This document shows, piece by piece, positions 42,274-54,393 of a stretch of DNA of 64,000 nt. Below the pieces are notes generated by a model, which saw nothing but the letters and a program-made list of their open reading frames with translations, was not told the DNA's origin and ran no database searches. The position numbers were made by a program, and so were the translations under genes. The stretch is taken from positions 22,524,533-22,588,532 of the forward strand of contig JAKZAP010000001.1 of NCBI GenBank assembly GCA_023053575.1, written 5' to 3'. This stretch comes from Branchinecta lynchi. Taxonomy: Eukaryota; Arthropoda; Branchiopoda; Anostraca; Branchinectidae. Numbering within the stretch: the stretch's first letter is position 1; each line of letters opens with the position of its first letter.

Positions 42274-43362
42274 GTGAGCATTTTTTCTTGGCGAATTTGG
42301 AAACCACCGAAAAAGCATCTACCGACTTTTTTGTTTTGTCTTCATGATATCGGAAAGGTCAGCGGATGCTTTTTAGCCTGTTATTTATAATATTTAATGC
42401 ATAACGTTTTCACAACATATTGTATCCCAATAGGTGTCTGTTGAAACCGCGTATCCTTGTGTTATCTGTTATGAAATTTATGACAGTGTCTAGTTCTTAC
42501 TTACTAGCGTTATTATTTTATTTCTTTCTGGCGAAATCGGTGAGCACATTGTAAAATGGAAAACACAGAACTAGGCATATAAATACAACGTTCCAGTGTG
42601 CAAATTCATACAAATACGACATATAAAACAATATAATCATAAATAATCGTTGCTAATAAATACCTGTATTGTATGTGACATGTACAATAATCAGACAATA
42701 ATGCTAAAATTGTGACTAAAAGAAGCAAAGCAGATCGTTCATATTATATTCATTGATTACTGTACTAGTCTCGTAACGGTTAAACCGACAAAAAAAGTTC
42801 CAAAAATGTTTCTACTGAGAATATATGAAGATGATACTAGATTATATTTTGGCGCGTAAGAGCCAACTGGCATGAATACAGAAGAGACAGAGTTTTTTTT
42901 TCAGACCTATATACATCTACACAGGCTAGAACTATCCTTAGGAACATAGCCAACCGTTAATATTGACAAAATACCTCCAACCGTGACATCACATATCTAT
43001 TCCTCATTCGCAACCTTTTATGACCTCCGAGTGTGTCTAATTAGTTCACTCAAGCTTCCGCATTCATACGTAGAATGCTTTTTCCAACGCGTTATGATTA
43101 AAGGCCGCATGGACCCTTAGGCCACACAGTACCGCCGTCTCTTCTGAAATGGTAGACTTGCCTGGCTTCCCTGTATATTTTGTTACTATCCAAGGTACGG
43201 GTCATACTTCATTTGCAACCATATCTGAACCAATCCTTAGCACATAATCAAAGCTTCCGTTTCGTCTTTGGTAATCTCTCTGGAACGTCGAGGTAATTTC
43301 AGCTTATATTGTGTCGAGAAAGTGAATCTTCATGTCTTCTTACTGATATATTTTTATTTTAG
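42274..43362. other. KAT6-like intron with a foldback-family arm
   Basis: Positions about 42300-42480 match the right arm of the 45698-46020 MITE (ATCCTTGTGTTATCTGTTAT near its end). The remainder shows nothing recognisable. Confidence 0.6.
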
Positions 43363-45368
43363 GTGACAAGCCATCCCCACCAACTGGGCCCGTCAATCTG
43401 TACGGCGAAGCCGACAATCTCTTCTCCAGCGGCGGAGACGAGGAGCCGAAAGACCTCCTAGATGTCGTCACTGCTGCCTACGAATGCAAAGAAAACAATC
43501 AGCGGTCAACGATGTCATTACCATCCTGCGCACAAAGCTCCCAAAACCTCGGGCTTAGTCGTCCATCCCATCATATGACAGGCTCCTCACCCTCAGCCAG
43601 TTTGGGGGTTTACACCCCCGAGTCAAGTACGGGATCGGTCCATTCAGTACATGGCTTTGCCAGCGCCGAAAATGAGCAAGCGGTGGGTTTGGACTCGCCG
43701 CGATCGTTACCGAGCAACGAGCCGCCCGCTCCGTCCCCTTCGCATATGCAGAATAACCTAAATCCCTCGCCATCACATATGCAGAGTAACCTAAACCCTT
43801 CACCGTCACATATGCACAGTAGCCTAAATCCATCGCCTTCGCATGTAATGCAACAACAGCAACAAAGCATGTCGTATCAAGACTATGGTCAAATGGTGGG
43901 TATGAACCAGGATATGATGAATCAGTATAGTTCCTTGAATCTGATGCAGAATCGATCTCCGCAGAGCTGCCTTCAGCAGCGGCCGCAGTCCCTTCCGCAA
44001 CAGTCATTGAATCAACCAGCTGCTCAGTCCCATTCGACTCCTCAGAATTCTCAGCCCAGCAATGTACAAGCCTCGAAACCCAGCAAGTCTTCGTCTCAGA
44101 AAAGTAAATCGAAGGCGAAATCGTCGTCGCAGGTTTTCGCGGTACCAAGTGCAACTTCCCTCCAGCACCCACCGGCAGCACACACCCCTTCGTCGGGCGC
44201 GGGACCAACGCAGCTGCAAGTCTTTCAGCCAAACTACGGCACGTATGGCATGCCTTTGGGCGTAGGGATATCGCACTTGACGACACCTGCAACCTACATA
44301 GCGCTGCCGCAGGTCGCTGTAGCTTCGCAGCTTGGCTATACGAGTGGTAATCACGGTGCTAGCTACATGAGTGTGCCCATACCTACGGTTGCTTCTGTAC
44401 TGCAGCCGCGGTCAGGAAGCTCCTCCAGTACAACGTCTACCAAGTCAGAAAGTAAGTCGAGGACCAGGTTCACACCCATCGCCCCAGCGCCACCAGCGCA
44501 GAGCAGCTCAACAACCACCCCGTCATCTACCGGTCATGCTACAACCTCTGCCGCGTGCGCTTTGTCTGTTCCCACATCTAGCTACTACCAAAACTCAAAC
44601 CAGCACCATAGTTCCTCAAACAGGGTGTCCTCCTCGCAGTACTTGCCGACGAACAGCTCAAGCTGCAGCCTCAGCCAACTACAGAAGCTTACCAATGGCT
44701 TACCGCCAGAAAGCCAATCACCGCACAATACCATGACTCCACCTCCTAACTCTGGAACCCCACCTTACTCCCACCTGAGTAGTCAAGGGTATGGTCACCA
44801 CCAGCATTCGGGTAATATTGGTCACACTCCTCCCCCAGGATCGATGGGCCTTCACGGGCAGAATCAAAACTCGTACTCAAAATACCACTCTTCTAGTCCA
44901 GTAAGCCCGGGTCCCGGATCGGTGGGTATGCAGCACCAAAGCCAAGTCAATAGCCCAAGCTGCCAGAGCGACCGGGGCCAAAACTCGTCACGGTCGAAGA
45001 CCAGCAGTGGCAGTTCCTCTCAGCGCATACCCAACATGAGCATTAACCAGCCCAGCCCAAGTAGTTTAATGCCTGCGAACTACCCTTATGGGATGACAAT
45101 GGGAATGGGTATGGGCGCGCTGAATATGGGCAGAATGAACCCTATGCAGCATCCGGCGAGTGCGGCGTACTTAGCTGCAGCTGGCCAAAATTTCATTAAC
45201 CAGAATATGGGCATGCCCATGTTGAACATGCACGGACACAGTGGCAGTTCTGCGGCGGGACACTCACAGCTGCCGCAGAGTAATTATGGTGATAACCGTG
45301 GTTCAACGGCGCAAATGTACCCCCCCTATAACTTTAACTATATGCAGCATATGCCACCTCATCGGTGA
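43363..45368 (+). CDS. KAT6: KAT6-like gene, last exon: Ser/Gln/Met-rich transactivation tail
   Basis: Acceptor TTTTATTTTAG. The frame continues from the previous exon (S|DKPSPPTGPVNLYGE) and runs 668 codons to a TGA. The protein is Ser-, Gln-, Pro- and Met-rich throughout, with a 12-aa tandem repeat (NLNPSPSHMQ/H type, four copies near 43750-43850), poly-Ser stretches and a Met/Gly/Asn-rich end (YPYGMTMGMGMGALNMG ... NFNYMQHMPPHR). The C-terminal Ser- and Met-rich domains of KAT6A/B act in transcriptional activation, and the same composition at the same place supports the assignment. A polyadenylation signal follows within 50 bp. Confidence 0.92.
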
Positions 45369-45412
45369 TTAGAATGATATCAGACATTTTTTTACAGTGA
45401 ATTTGGAGTGAA

Positions 45413-45418
45413 AATAAA
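45413..45418 (+). terminator. Polyadenylation signal of the KAT6-like gene
   Basis: AATAAA lies 45 bp after the stop codon on the coding strand. It is the first such hexamer downstream. Confidence 0.45.
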
Positions 45419-45697
45419 TTATTGAATGTAGTTCGTGATGTTGGACTGGAAATTGATTAGCGACTTCTGTTACATCACTGTGTATTAGGGTTTGGGAAAT
45501 TTGTTCGGGGAACAATAGTGTCGCTCAGGTTCAAGGATTGTCGTCGAAACCCTTCGTCTTAAGACTTGATTAATAGTGCATCAACGAGCCCAAGGACTGT
45601 CTCGCTATGTTGCTTATGTTCAAATCGCCTCGCTACAACTGACGTACCTTGCTTCTCTGCCTTGAAATCTTTGGTCTAAAAATTGTCTCAGTACTCG

Positions 45698-46020
45698 GAA
45701 GTTTCTTAACAGATAACACAAAAATGCGCAGTTTCAGCAGATAACACTTGGGATATGATCTGTTATGATTTTGCAAATGGTATGTATTGAACGTTATGAA
45801 TAACAAACATTGCCAAGAAAAGCCGCAAAAGCATCTGCTGACTTTCTGATACCATGGTGATAAAACCAAAAAGTCAGAAGATGTTTTTTTACGACGGTGT
45901 TTCGGCTTTTCTTTTATGCATAGCGTTCAATGAGCAACATTTGCAAAATCGTAACAGCTAACAATCCTAAGTGGTATCTGTTTAGATAGCGCATCCTTGT
46001 GTTATCTGTTATGAAACTTC
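45698..46020. mobile_element. Foldback MITE between KAT6-like gene and SPARC
   Basis: About 323 bp with inverted arms over nearly the whole length. The left arm is GAAGTTTCTTAACAGATAAC and the right arm is GTTATCTGTTATGAAACTTC. The arms also share ACACTTGGGAT/AATCCTAAGTGGT and CATTGCCAAGAAAAGCCG motifs. The loop is at the GATACCATGGTGATAAAACC region near 45855. Confidence 0.8.
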
Positions 46021-47384
46021 TTACAGTGGAAGCACGTATTCTGGCAAATTTCGACCTTCTTATTGGCCACGCAGTGACGCGGTAGTTAAATTTATCGCAC
46101 GCTCTTGCACTACCTGCTCTTTGTTGCCTCTTCATTGTCCTGGTGGGCTTTTTAAGCCCGTATTTTTGCCTCGACGACAGGCTTGTGGCAGCAAGATCCT
46201 TGTAGTAATCTCAAATGCGTAGCTTATGTTACAACGTCAATGCGCGAGAAAGATGCCCGTGAACAAACGTTGCTTTTCGATCAGTGATTTGAAGGTATAC
46301 AAGAAGATATAAATCGGTTGCTATGATGCGCTTTAAGAAGAAGGTTTTTACCTGGCTCAGCCGCGTTTGCAGCACGTATCCTCGGCTGTCTTTGTTTCTA
46401 TTTTTGTTCCACTGATATGCTGGCAATTTCAAAGGACGAGTCGAAAATGCGAAGGAGGACTGTTTTGGGTCGACTACGACAGGCGCCCTGAACTAGCGTG
46501 ACACTTTTTATTTGACCGTGTCTCGTGGTTTAGTGGTGTGAGGAGAAATTTAACGCTATCGGTTAAAATATGTAACAAAAGAGTTACTTAACCGTACGTA
46601 TTTCCGTTATGTGATATTTCGATTACAAGTCTTATAAATTTTTCTTTACGAAGTAATAAAATGAAATGATTGCCGAGGTCTCCTGTTTTGCCCGATGAAG
46701 AGGCTAAGGCGAGCTACGTATTCCTAGCAAGTGTCACACACCAGCCTTCCCATATTACTCTACAGTAAATCAGTAAAGTATTCCCGTGAGTACAGTAGAG
46801 GTTACGAACTTATAAAGTTATAGCATAACTCTTACTAGAAATTATGTTTTCACGATGAAGTGGCTCATGTGAAATTAGCGATTTTCTTGCTACATTTTGT
46901 CGACGCTATCAGGCTTTCGCCCTCTCGGAAGCGGCCACTGGAAACAAAATGTTTGAGAATTTAACGCGCCGTGGTTAAAAAGTGGGAAAACCAGGCAGAA
47001 GTCAAAACAGAAGATAGATGATGGCCTACCATGTCTTTCAGAATAAAAACAATACTTTGGAGCTTCTCATGTGTGAAAGACTTGTCTGCGGACCTTGAAG
47101 CTTTCGGCGAAGTTCGGTTGCCTGACTGGCAAAATTCGATTCGGTCGAAAAAGCTAAGTTGCAGAGAGAGTAGAGTAATTATACAAAGTCATAGTAATTG
47201 TATAAGTTAGCTATAGAAAAAGGGGATGTAAAAGTAATTGTTTATCAGAATCATTTTTGACAAAAAATGGCAGTGGTCGTGGTTGCATAAGCTATTTTTG
47301 GCACTTCCAGTACGTAGAAAAAATTATAAGCTATAGGAGAAAGATGACAAATCTTGGTTAAATATGATGCTGCTTGGAGCAATT
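46021..47384. other. Intergenic region between convergent KAT6-like gene and SPARC
   Basis: No gene was seen. A TTTATT at 46507-46512 is AATAAA on the minus strand and could end the SPARC transcript, which would give a 3' untranslated region of about 0.9 kb; this is weak evidence. Confidence 0.35.
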
Positions 47385-47435
47385 TCAGACTTCGTTCTTC
47401 TCACGAATATCTTCGCATTTGTCCTCCATCTCTTG
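47385..47435 (-). CDS. SPARC: SPARC, last coding exon
   Basis: After an acceptor TTTTTTTTTTCAG on the minus strand, 16 codons QEMEDKCEDIREKNEV and a TGA follow in phase 0. The phase matches the previous exon (...CLEIPE|). The pattern EIPE-(D/Q)E-(I/M)EDKC closes the EC domain in invertebrate SPARC proteins, and the Cys here is expected to form the last disulphide. The exon is short, but splice site, phase and family pattern agree. Confidence 0.8.
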   Translation of the reverse strand, partial: QEMEDKCEDIREKNEV

Positions 47436-47554
47436 CTGAAAAAAAAAATAACCAAGTCAAAATATGGCACATCTGATTTCTGGTGAGGCTCAAGGATACT
47501 TTTATTTCACGTTAGTTTACGCGTAATTTCATGTTTACTTCAGTCAACTTAACT

Positions 47555-49548
47555 TTAAAGTTTAACCGAAAAGGGATGAGATAGGACAACCTATAGTTAC
47601 CGATCACTTATTCACTTGAATAGGCCTAAAAACCTGATAAAAATGCCTTACTTCGTTTGTCCGACAGATCATCGATTTCATAAGATGAACTTATTCTTCC
47701 GGATTTGTGTTACCTCTATGTGCTTGTCCCTCTATCCTTGAAATATTTACCGACTAGAAATGTAAGCCATTGCCCAAACTAAAACATAAATGTCCGATTC
47801 CTTCCAAGGCATATATCTTAACATAATCTTCTCGTCATCGTCGACAGGCCCACATGTTGCACCGGATATGTAGGCCTTTGTCGAAACTAAAGTTCTCCGC
47901 GTTTTGACGAATTTCGGTTTGTCGTAAAACCAGCGCATACTCTGAATGTTATTAAAAGCCCCGTGTGAAAACACGCAAAATCCCTTTGACAAGTCAAAAT
48001 ATTTCAATGAATTCAAGTATGAGATGTAACAAGACCAAAGGTTTCGATGGGATCCAAAAAATGTAATATTTATTGGACTTCTTGATCCAGACATTCAAAT
48101 CTTGTAGATTTCCGAGTCTTCGCCAGACTCCTTCAACATTTTACTATTTGCACATAATCCACTTCATGAATTTGTACAAAAAAATGTTACCGTTTTGGAG
48201 TTGTTGGCGCCTAACAACTAGTCAGAAGAGAAAACCAAGTTCAGATATGGAGTCAGTAAGGATGTTTACTCCATTATCTCATCTGTAATCGACTCCAGAA
48301 AGATCTTTTACTTTGACAAAATTCTTCGTATTTAGCAGCATTCCCGGCAAACTACATACAGAGCAAATGAGCTAGTTCCATGGTGATTCTTTCAATCCAA
48401 ATTTCCGGGTTTTGGCAAATTCTGCCAGCTTATCTGTCAAGGAAATAAAGTTCAAAATTCGATTCAATATATCCCCTTACCTTAATACCGAATCTCTAAT
48501 CGATTTCAGAAACAAGTTTGAGCTTCAACAAAATTTCCAGTCTAGGCCGAATCCCGGGTGAATCATATTTCCGGCAAGAAAACGAAGTTAAGATATGGAT
48601 TCAGCGGCCTTGCCCCTTAAACGACTATCTCATTAACTTATAAAATATACTACTAAACCCAAAGAATACGTATGCTAGGTGTGACTAGTCTTTTCATTAA
48701 ACCCAAGAAATATTTCGCATGAGTATACGCGACCGAAGTCACTATCCCTCCGGCGTCCATAGATTAAACGAGTATCGTAAGCCGAAGCATGATGAGCTTT
48801 CGCCTGTATAGATAAAGGGGTACGGTAAGAGCTGGTATCGCTACATCGTTTTTCCGAAATTGGATTTCATTTAACTGTTCACAAGACAGTTGTCGAATGC
48901 ATTCTGCCTTTTTGACTCAGTAAATGCCGGTCGGTCCTTTGGAGATTATTAAACTGATCCTATACACTTTTTGGTTGTCTTTGGTTCGTTCGAAAGTTGC
49001 AACAGCATGTCTCCTCACCCTATATCGACTGTATCTTTGGGTTTTAAAATTTCATTCTAAATTTCCGGATTCCGAGCGAACTACTTGTCCAACGAAAAAA
49101 TAATTTTCATATTCGGATTCAGCATGTCCTATTACCCCCGAATCAACAATCTAGTCAACTTCACATTCAACTTTTACTTTTTACAAATTTTACGATTTTT
49201 GACAGGTTCCGGGTGAACTACTGTCCGGTGAGAAAATCATTTTTATATTCGGATTCAGCATGTCTCCTTACCCCTAAATCGACTATCTCATTAGCTTTTA
49301 AAAAATATTTATTTTCGCTCCTTAATTTGAAACACCTCCCCCCCCCCTAAATATTCAGCTTTGGGGCCTATCTACGAACCTGACCTGTCCCTTGACCCAA
49401 AGAATCCTCGCACCAAATTTCACCCAAATATCTCATTCCTTCGAGAGCTATCGTGCTCACAGACGGACAACATTTACGAAAGTCGTGGGTAATCCTCTGC
49501 TTGCGTTTTGGTATCCCAAAAATAAGCTGCCTTTTACAAGTTACAGTT
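47555..49548 (+). mobile_element. Family B element, long copy (copy 3)
   Basis: It starts TTAAAGTTTAACCGAAAAGG and follows the 20873-22510 copy through GCCATTGCC...AAAACATAAA. The interior has repeated GGATTCAGCATGTCTCCTTA units. The right end is AAAATAAGCTGCCTTTTAC. No intact transposase frame was seen. Confidence 0.65.
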
Positions 49549-49748
49549 GGTCACCGCTTGTAGGTGCGAACAGCTGCTCATGAAAGACACCTCCGACAAG
49601 ACGCGAGGGCACTCACAGAAACTGAAGCAATCTCTCAGCAAGAAACCGGAGAGGTCTTTGCAAACCCGGTTGCCCCCCCCCCCGGGACTTCCTTAGCGAG
49701 TAGACAGTGAGGACTGAAAAAAACAGAAAAAACAAAACAGGTAGACAG

Positions 49749-50144
49749 TAGTTGCGTTTTTGCAGATACCATGGTATCTGATACCACTGTCCAAAGTCGT
49801 TTTTGAAGTTATCGTGGTATCTGATACCACGGTGAAAAGGCGTTTTTGCAGTTATCGTGGTATCTGATATTCAGATACCACGGTCCGACCGTGGTAACTG
49901 AATCGTCGTATCTGAAAAAGTCATCTCACTTTCATCAAGTTTTGCCAAACTGGTGGGAAAGCAATTTGGCACTTAGTGATGTGACTGAACATCATTTTTT
50001 CTGTTGGGATGACTTTGCAATTTCGGCAATTGTCGTTTTTGCAGAGCAACCGTATATCAGATACCACGATAACTGCAAAAACGACTCATTGCAGATCCAG
50101 TTACCGTGGTAACAGATACCACGGTTTCTGTAAAAACGCGACTA
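49749..50144. mobile_element. Palindromic MITE built of GTGGTATCTGATACCAC units
   Basis: The outer arms are TAGTTGCGTTTTTGCAG and CTGTAAAAACGCGACTA. Inside, the 17-bp palindrome GTGGTATCTGATACCAC and variants recur in both orientations, about six to seven times. Confidence 0.8.
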
Positions 50145-50539
50145 GTGACTAGAAAGACGTGACCTGGAACGGTGTCAGCGAGCCATCCCGGTGTCACGGA
50201 TCCATTTATGGCTGTGGACCAACGCCGTGCCGAGTTTGTCTCGTTTTTAAACCGGAGCATCCATATTGTGCGTTTATTTAGTTATTTAGTGTAGTCTGAT
50301 CTTTTCTTTCTTCTTCCTTTGAAGACCGTTCAATCTAACGTGTAAGGCACAGAATTTCTGAATTATACGTCCTATCCGCAAATGTTTATGGTAAAACTTC
50401 CATCCCGCCAGGCTGCAGAGGAAAAGGCTTACACCGCGAAGTAGTTTTATTTGTGTTACAACCTAATCGCGAACGGGCCTTTATTGTTTCTCAAATACTC
50501 CATATGCAAGTTTCTCCGAGTAAGGAGTAACGTTAGCTG

Positions 50540-50643
50540 CAGTATTTGCTACTGGGATCAATCTTATCTCTACTGAAATAAGATTAAATTAGAGATAAGA
50601 TGATCTTTTTAGAAACAAGATTAATTCCAGTAGCAAATACTAC
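50540..50643. mobile_element. Short palindromic MITE (copy 2)
   Basis: Arms CAGTATTTGCTACTGGGAT and TCCAGTAGCAAATACT match the copy at 19228-19337. Confidence 0.75.
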
Positions 50644-50896
50644 AAGATTTTCTTTTACATTGTGGGCACTTCTTGTGCCATTATATATGGGTTAATACAA
50701 TTACTGATTGATTGAATACAAACTGCAGGGATCCGGTGTCAACTTCCGTAACATAAGCACCAGGGAAGTCTACACGAAACACAACCTTGTCGCTAGCAAG
50801 TGCGACTTAAGGTAAAAGTAAATTTCTATGATATCTGCTTGTGCTACCACCGTGGCTAGGAAACCGTCTAAAACGGAAAAAAACGCAGAATCATAC

Positions 50897-51044
50897 CTCT
50901 GGGATTTCGAGGCACTTGCCCCATTCCTTCAGTGTGACGAAATGGTCCTCGTCGGCATCACACCGGTTCAAAAACGGGGCGACGCAGTGCTCGAGAGCCA
51001 CCAAGGGGGCCTTGATGGGGAACAGCTCATGACGAGATACTTTC
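50897..51044 (-). CDS. SPARC: SPARC, EF-hand exon
   Basis: On the minus strand, acceptor CTAATAG, phase 2 entry (AG|G) and donor CCAGAG|GTATGA in phase 0. It encodes RKVSRHELFPIKAPLVALEH, then CVAPFLNRCDADEDHFVTLK and EWGKCLEIPE. This is the second half of EF-hand 1, the linker, and EF-hand 2 with Ca-ligand pattern DADEDHFVTLKEW. The paired Cys before and after EF-hand 2 are as in the SPARC EC domain. SPARC is a secreted Ca- and collagen-binding matricellular protein that helps assemble basement membrane collagen IV (family knowledge). Confidence 0.93.
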
Positions 51045-52584
51045 CTATTAGAGAAGGGGTAGAATAAACGAAGTTCTGTGAATGGATTTTTTCGGGTCTC
51101 ATTTTACCATTTAGCCCAAAACAGCACTGGTCAAAGTTAACGGACGTGTAAAGATGCATACCTCTAATGCAAGTGATAGAAAGCTTGACCAAATTTCATG
51201 TAACCAACGCCAAAAACCTCACTGTTTTTTGGTCGGCTCTTTTGTATTAGCGAAGCCAATCAGGAACTGAAAACTTTCGCCGAATTCGAAATACCGCTTT
51301 TAAGATTCGAGCATCTTGGCAAACAGGAAATGGTAAATGTTCTGCTCCTTTTGGCAGCCTTCTTCTTTAAACATCTTGGCGCACCTTCTCTCTAGGGCCG
51401 GACAAAGACATGGATGGCTCTTATTGCAGTAAACCAGTAAACACAGTCGAGGCAAACAAGCTTTATTTTTATTTTTGTTCTATATTGAACGAGCAGACTC
51501 GGGAATGACATTGGCAAGTAATTTCCCAGCTACATTTTTTTTTTACACATTAGATTTTCATATTTAGGCCCGGCTACTACTTCGGAGGTTGGGACCCCGG
51601 TTGCGGTGGTGCCATCTGATCCCCACATTGTTTACTTCTGCCGCCGCTAGGTAGTATTACTCCCCTTCCATTAAATATGTTCAATCTTTTATACTGTCGG
51701 AGTTACTGTCCGTACTTTATTCTTGCATTAGTTTTAACTCTTGGATTATCATGACTCATCCTATGATCATGAGTCATCTAGACTTCTTTATCGGGCCTCG
51801 ACCGACCAACAACACTTTTTACCTAAAGGTTGACAATTTTGTAAGTACCAGTAAATATAACCGGACCATAGGTCATTGTTATTGGTGTTATTTAAAGCTT
51901 TTAGAGTGGGCTGGCCTGTCAGGCCTAGTGTATAACGGGTGGTTAATAGCATATTCTGGTTCGGTCTGCAAACCATAGTGTGAACTGACCTAGGGAATGC
52001 GCAATGAATCCGTGAGTTCTGCACGTCCAGTAGACTATCCAGACTCTGACTACTGTATATTTGGATATTTACCGTCTTTTGTCCTATTACACCCCTCGCC
52101 ATAACATCACGTTGAGAGTGAATCAAATACAAATACAGTCGTCGTAACAGCCCATAGGCAGAAGTTCGTCACTGCCTCTTTCAGTAATCTCCCCCTTCAT
52201 CGGGCGACACCAGGGAATTAGCATTAGGCGAGTCTGCCGCAAATCTTGAATAGAGCTTATGACAAACTTTAGGTAAACCTGAAATTTATTATAGGCTAGT
52301 CTATGAATGAATGAATTTAGTGCACGAAAAACCCAGGAAAATAAAACTACAAAAGCGCTCTCTCTGGGACAAATGAACGCGGAGGAATCGGGCCAACTTT
52401 CTAATATCCGCCGTATTTTAACCTTACAAAAGAAGCTTCTCGCTACTAGCTATGGCAGACGCTGAGCACCCTAACCCAGAATAATATTGACGACCTCAGT
52501 GAAATTCAGAAAGCAACCATTTGATTTCATGTTTTTTAAGTAGACTCGACTAAAGAGCTTGCGATTAATTTCTAGAGGGCTTAC
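51045..52584. other. SPARC intron, no element recognised
   Basis: AT-rich non-coding sequence. I see no exon or named repeat. Confidence 0.5.
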
Positions 52585-52787
52585 CTATCGTGTGGGTGTC
52601 CGTCCAGGTCGCAGAATTTCCAGACAGCTGCATTAGCCCATCTCTTGGACTGATCAAGCTCAGCTTCCTTTTCCATCTTAAGGTAGTGGGGGGAGAGTTC
52701 ATGGCGGGTCGCCAAGTCCTTCATGATGTTGAAGAGCCAGTCGCGCATGCGTCGCGGAAAGTCGAGCATCTCAGCCTCGCTGCACTC
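52585..52787 (-). CDS. SPARC: SPARC, EC-domain helical exon
   Basis: Acceptor ACACTTTTAG and donor GATAG|GTAAGC on the minus strand, phase 0 in and phase 2 out. It encodes ECSEAEMLDFPRRMRDWLFN, IMKDLATRHELSPHYLKMEK and ANAAVWKFCDLDGHPHD. The FP.RMRDWLFN.MKDLA and W.FC.LDGHP.D patterns are diagnostic of the SPARC extracellular Ca-binding domain, including the collagen-binding helix region and the start of EF-hand 1. The length of 67 codons and the intron position within HPHD|R fit its neighbours exactly. Confidence 0.96.
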
Positions 52788-54393
52788 CTAAAAGTGTTTC
52801 AACTTTTAAGATGGGCCCTTGCAACGGCCTTATGGACACTCGGGATCGGAATAATAATTTTGAATTTGATTTTAAGAATAGACGCGGATTTCGCTCAATC
52901 CTTTCTCGATCCCTTGGACTCAGATGCTAAATTAGTAAAATTTTATCGGTTTTCTCGCTTGAGTCTCTTGCAAGAAAAAAACTAACCGTGGGGTCGCATC
53001 TCTCAATAGATGCGTAACTAGCCAAAAATTTTTTTGGGGACCAAGGTGTTTTACCGACTGGCTGGTCGTTCTACTGACTGTTTTTAGTGCCATATACCGA
53101 TCACTTTTCGGTCGGTCGGTCTGTCAGTTCACTGTTCTCGAGTTAGGGTAGGCTACTTCTAGATGTGCTAGGACGATAAAAATTGACAGGCATATCAGGG
53201 ACCCGACCAAATTGACTTGGAAATAGTCTTTTCCCCGATCCGACCATCCTGGGGGGGAGTGGAGGGGTCCGAGGGGGAATCCAGATCATGAGGTATACAT
53301 AACTTTGGAACGGGTGACCGGATCCTAATGGAACTTTACATCTGGAAAGACTTTGTGTCTCGGATGTCCCTTTTTAAGTCCGTACCGGATCCAATGAATG
53401 TGGGGGGAGGGTGAGGGGAGAACCGGAAATCTTGTGACACGCTTACAGTGGAGTGATTGGGATGAAACTTGGTGGGAAGAACAAGCACAAGCTCAGACAG
53501 ATACATCAGTGACATAATCGGGTCGGATTCAGGCACTGTGGGGTGAGTTAGAGGGGGAGAGGGGGGGGGGTCCGACTCTGCCTTTACCGAACTAGATCGA
53601 GAATCCTGTTAGCTATCATGTCATGTCATTATATTAATTTTCTTTATTTAACCAAATTGAATGTTATGGCGCCTTGTATGATCGCAGCCGAAATTTTACC
53701 GACTCAGTTTGTTTACCGAGTTGCCTACCCTATTGGAGGGGAGCCCCCCCCCCCCCCCCCCCCCCCGTGACGCCCACGGCTCTTAAAAAATATATCGCTA
53801 ACATAAACAAAAGTTTGGGTGGATAGTAAGTAGCTACTGTACGAAATCTCTAAAATAGAATGGTAACTGGAAGGCAGAGTCGATTGGCCGTAATATTTCT
53901 GGGACCCCCCTCCAACTCCCCCCACATTACTCGGATCAAATCCTGATCTACAAATGTTAAATCCAGGGCATTTACCCTAACCGTCTCCGAGGGTTTCCGG
54001 GACCTCCCCCCCCCCCCCCCCCCCCTATTTAACTTCCACCACAGTGCTGGTCCAAACCTGTGAATATAACACCTAGGACGCGTGATCTTGCTAATTGTCA
54101 AGCTGGATTAAAATTGTGTCACTCGTTCCGAAAGTTTTGTCACGAGATTTCTGGATCTTCTCCAACTCTCCTTATAGTGCCCGGATCCCGTCCGGATCTA
54201 CATATGGTGCAACTAGGATTTATGCTTGTCCTTTCGGCCAAGTCCTGTCACCATCCCTTCACCCCAAGAGTGCCATGAGTAACTGGATGGATTGCCACAG
54301 AGTAACTTGGAGGCAGATTGGATTAGCGTTGTCAGTACGACACGTACTTGATATATTCTGCCCAGACAGTAAAGTCCGTTGACCTTTACTTAC
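52788..54393. other. SPARC intron with G/C-run repeats
   Basis: It contains a repeat unit (about 53280-53580: CGGGTGACCGGATCCTAATG ... GAGAACCGGAAATCTTGTGA) also found at 60105-60360 and 60500-60680. Long poly-C runs lie at about 53747-53766 and 54007-54025, prone to assembly error. CGGT microrepeats are near 53113 and 54738. No exon was seen. Confidence 0.6.

Larger units (their letters stand above)
47436..50896. other. SPARC intron with MITEs
   Basis: It contains family B element copy 3 (47555-49548), a palindromic MITE of GTGGTATCTGATACCAC units (49749-50144), the second CAGTATTTGCTACTGG MITE (50540-50643) and a poly-C tract at about 49672-49682. No further SPARC exon is required by phase. 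Confidence 0.65.

Noticed and set aside
43555..44292. 245-aa minus-strand open frame over the last KAT6 exon
   Set aside because: A shadow of the compositionally biased Ser/Gln/Pro coding sequence; no domain, and the sense strand is secure.
47747..48094. 115-aa minus-strand frame with GPVDDDEKIMLRYMPWKESD
   Set aside because: It lies within the family B repeat, and the related copy at 20.9-22.5 kb does not keep the frame open.
48273..48290. Minus-strand ACAG|ATGAGATAATGG as the last SPARC exon
   Set aside because: In the required phase it gives Met-Arg-stop, without the Cys expected; the exon at 47385-47435 fits better.
50729..50811. Exon-like plus-strand segment (GSGVNFRNISTREVYTKHNL) with acceptor CTGCAG and donor AAG|GTAAAA
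   Set aside because: It lies in a SPARC intron on the opposite strand, only 83 bp long, with no partner exons and no recognised family; probably chance or a transposon fragment.
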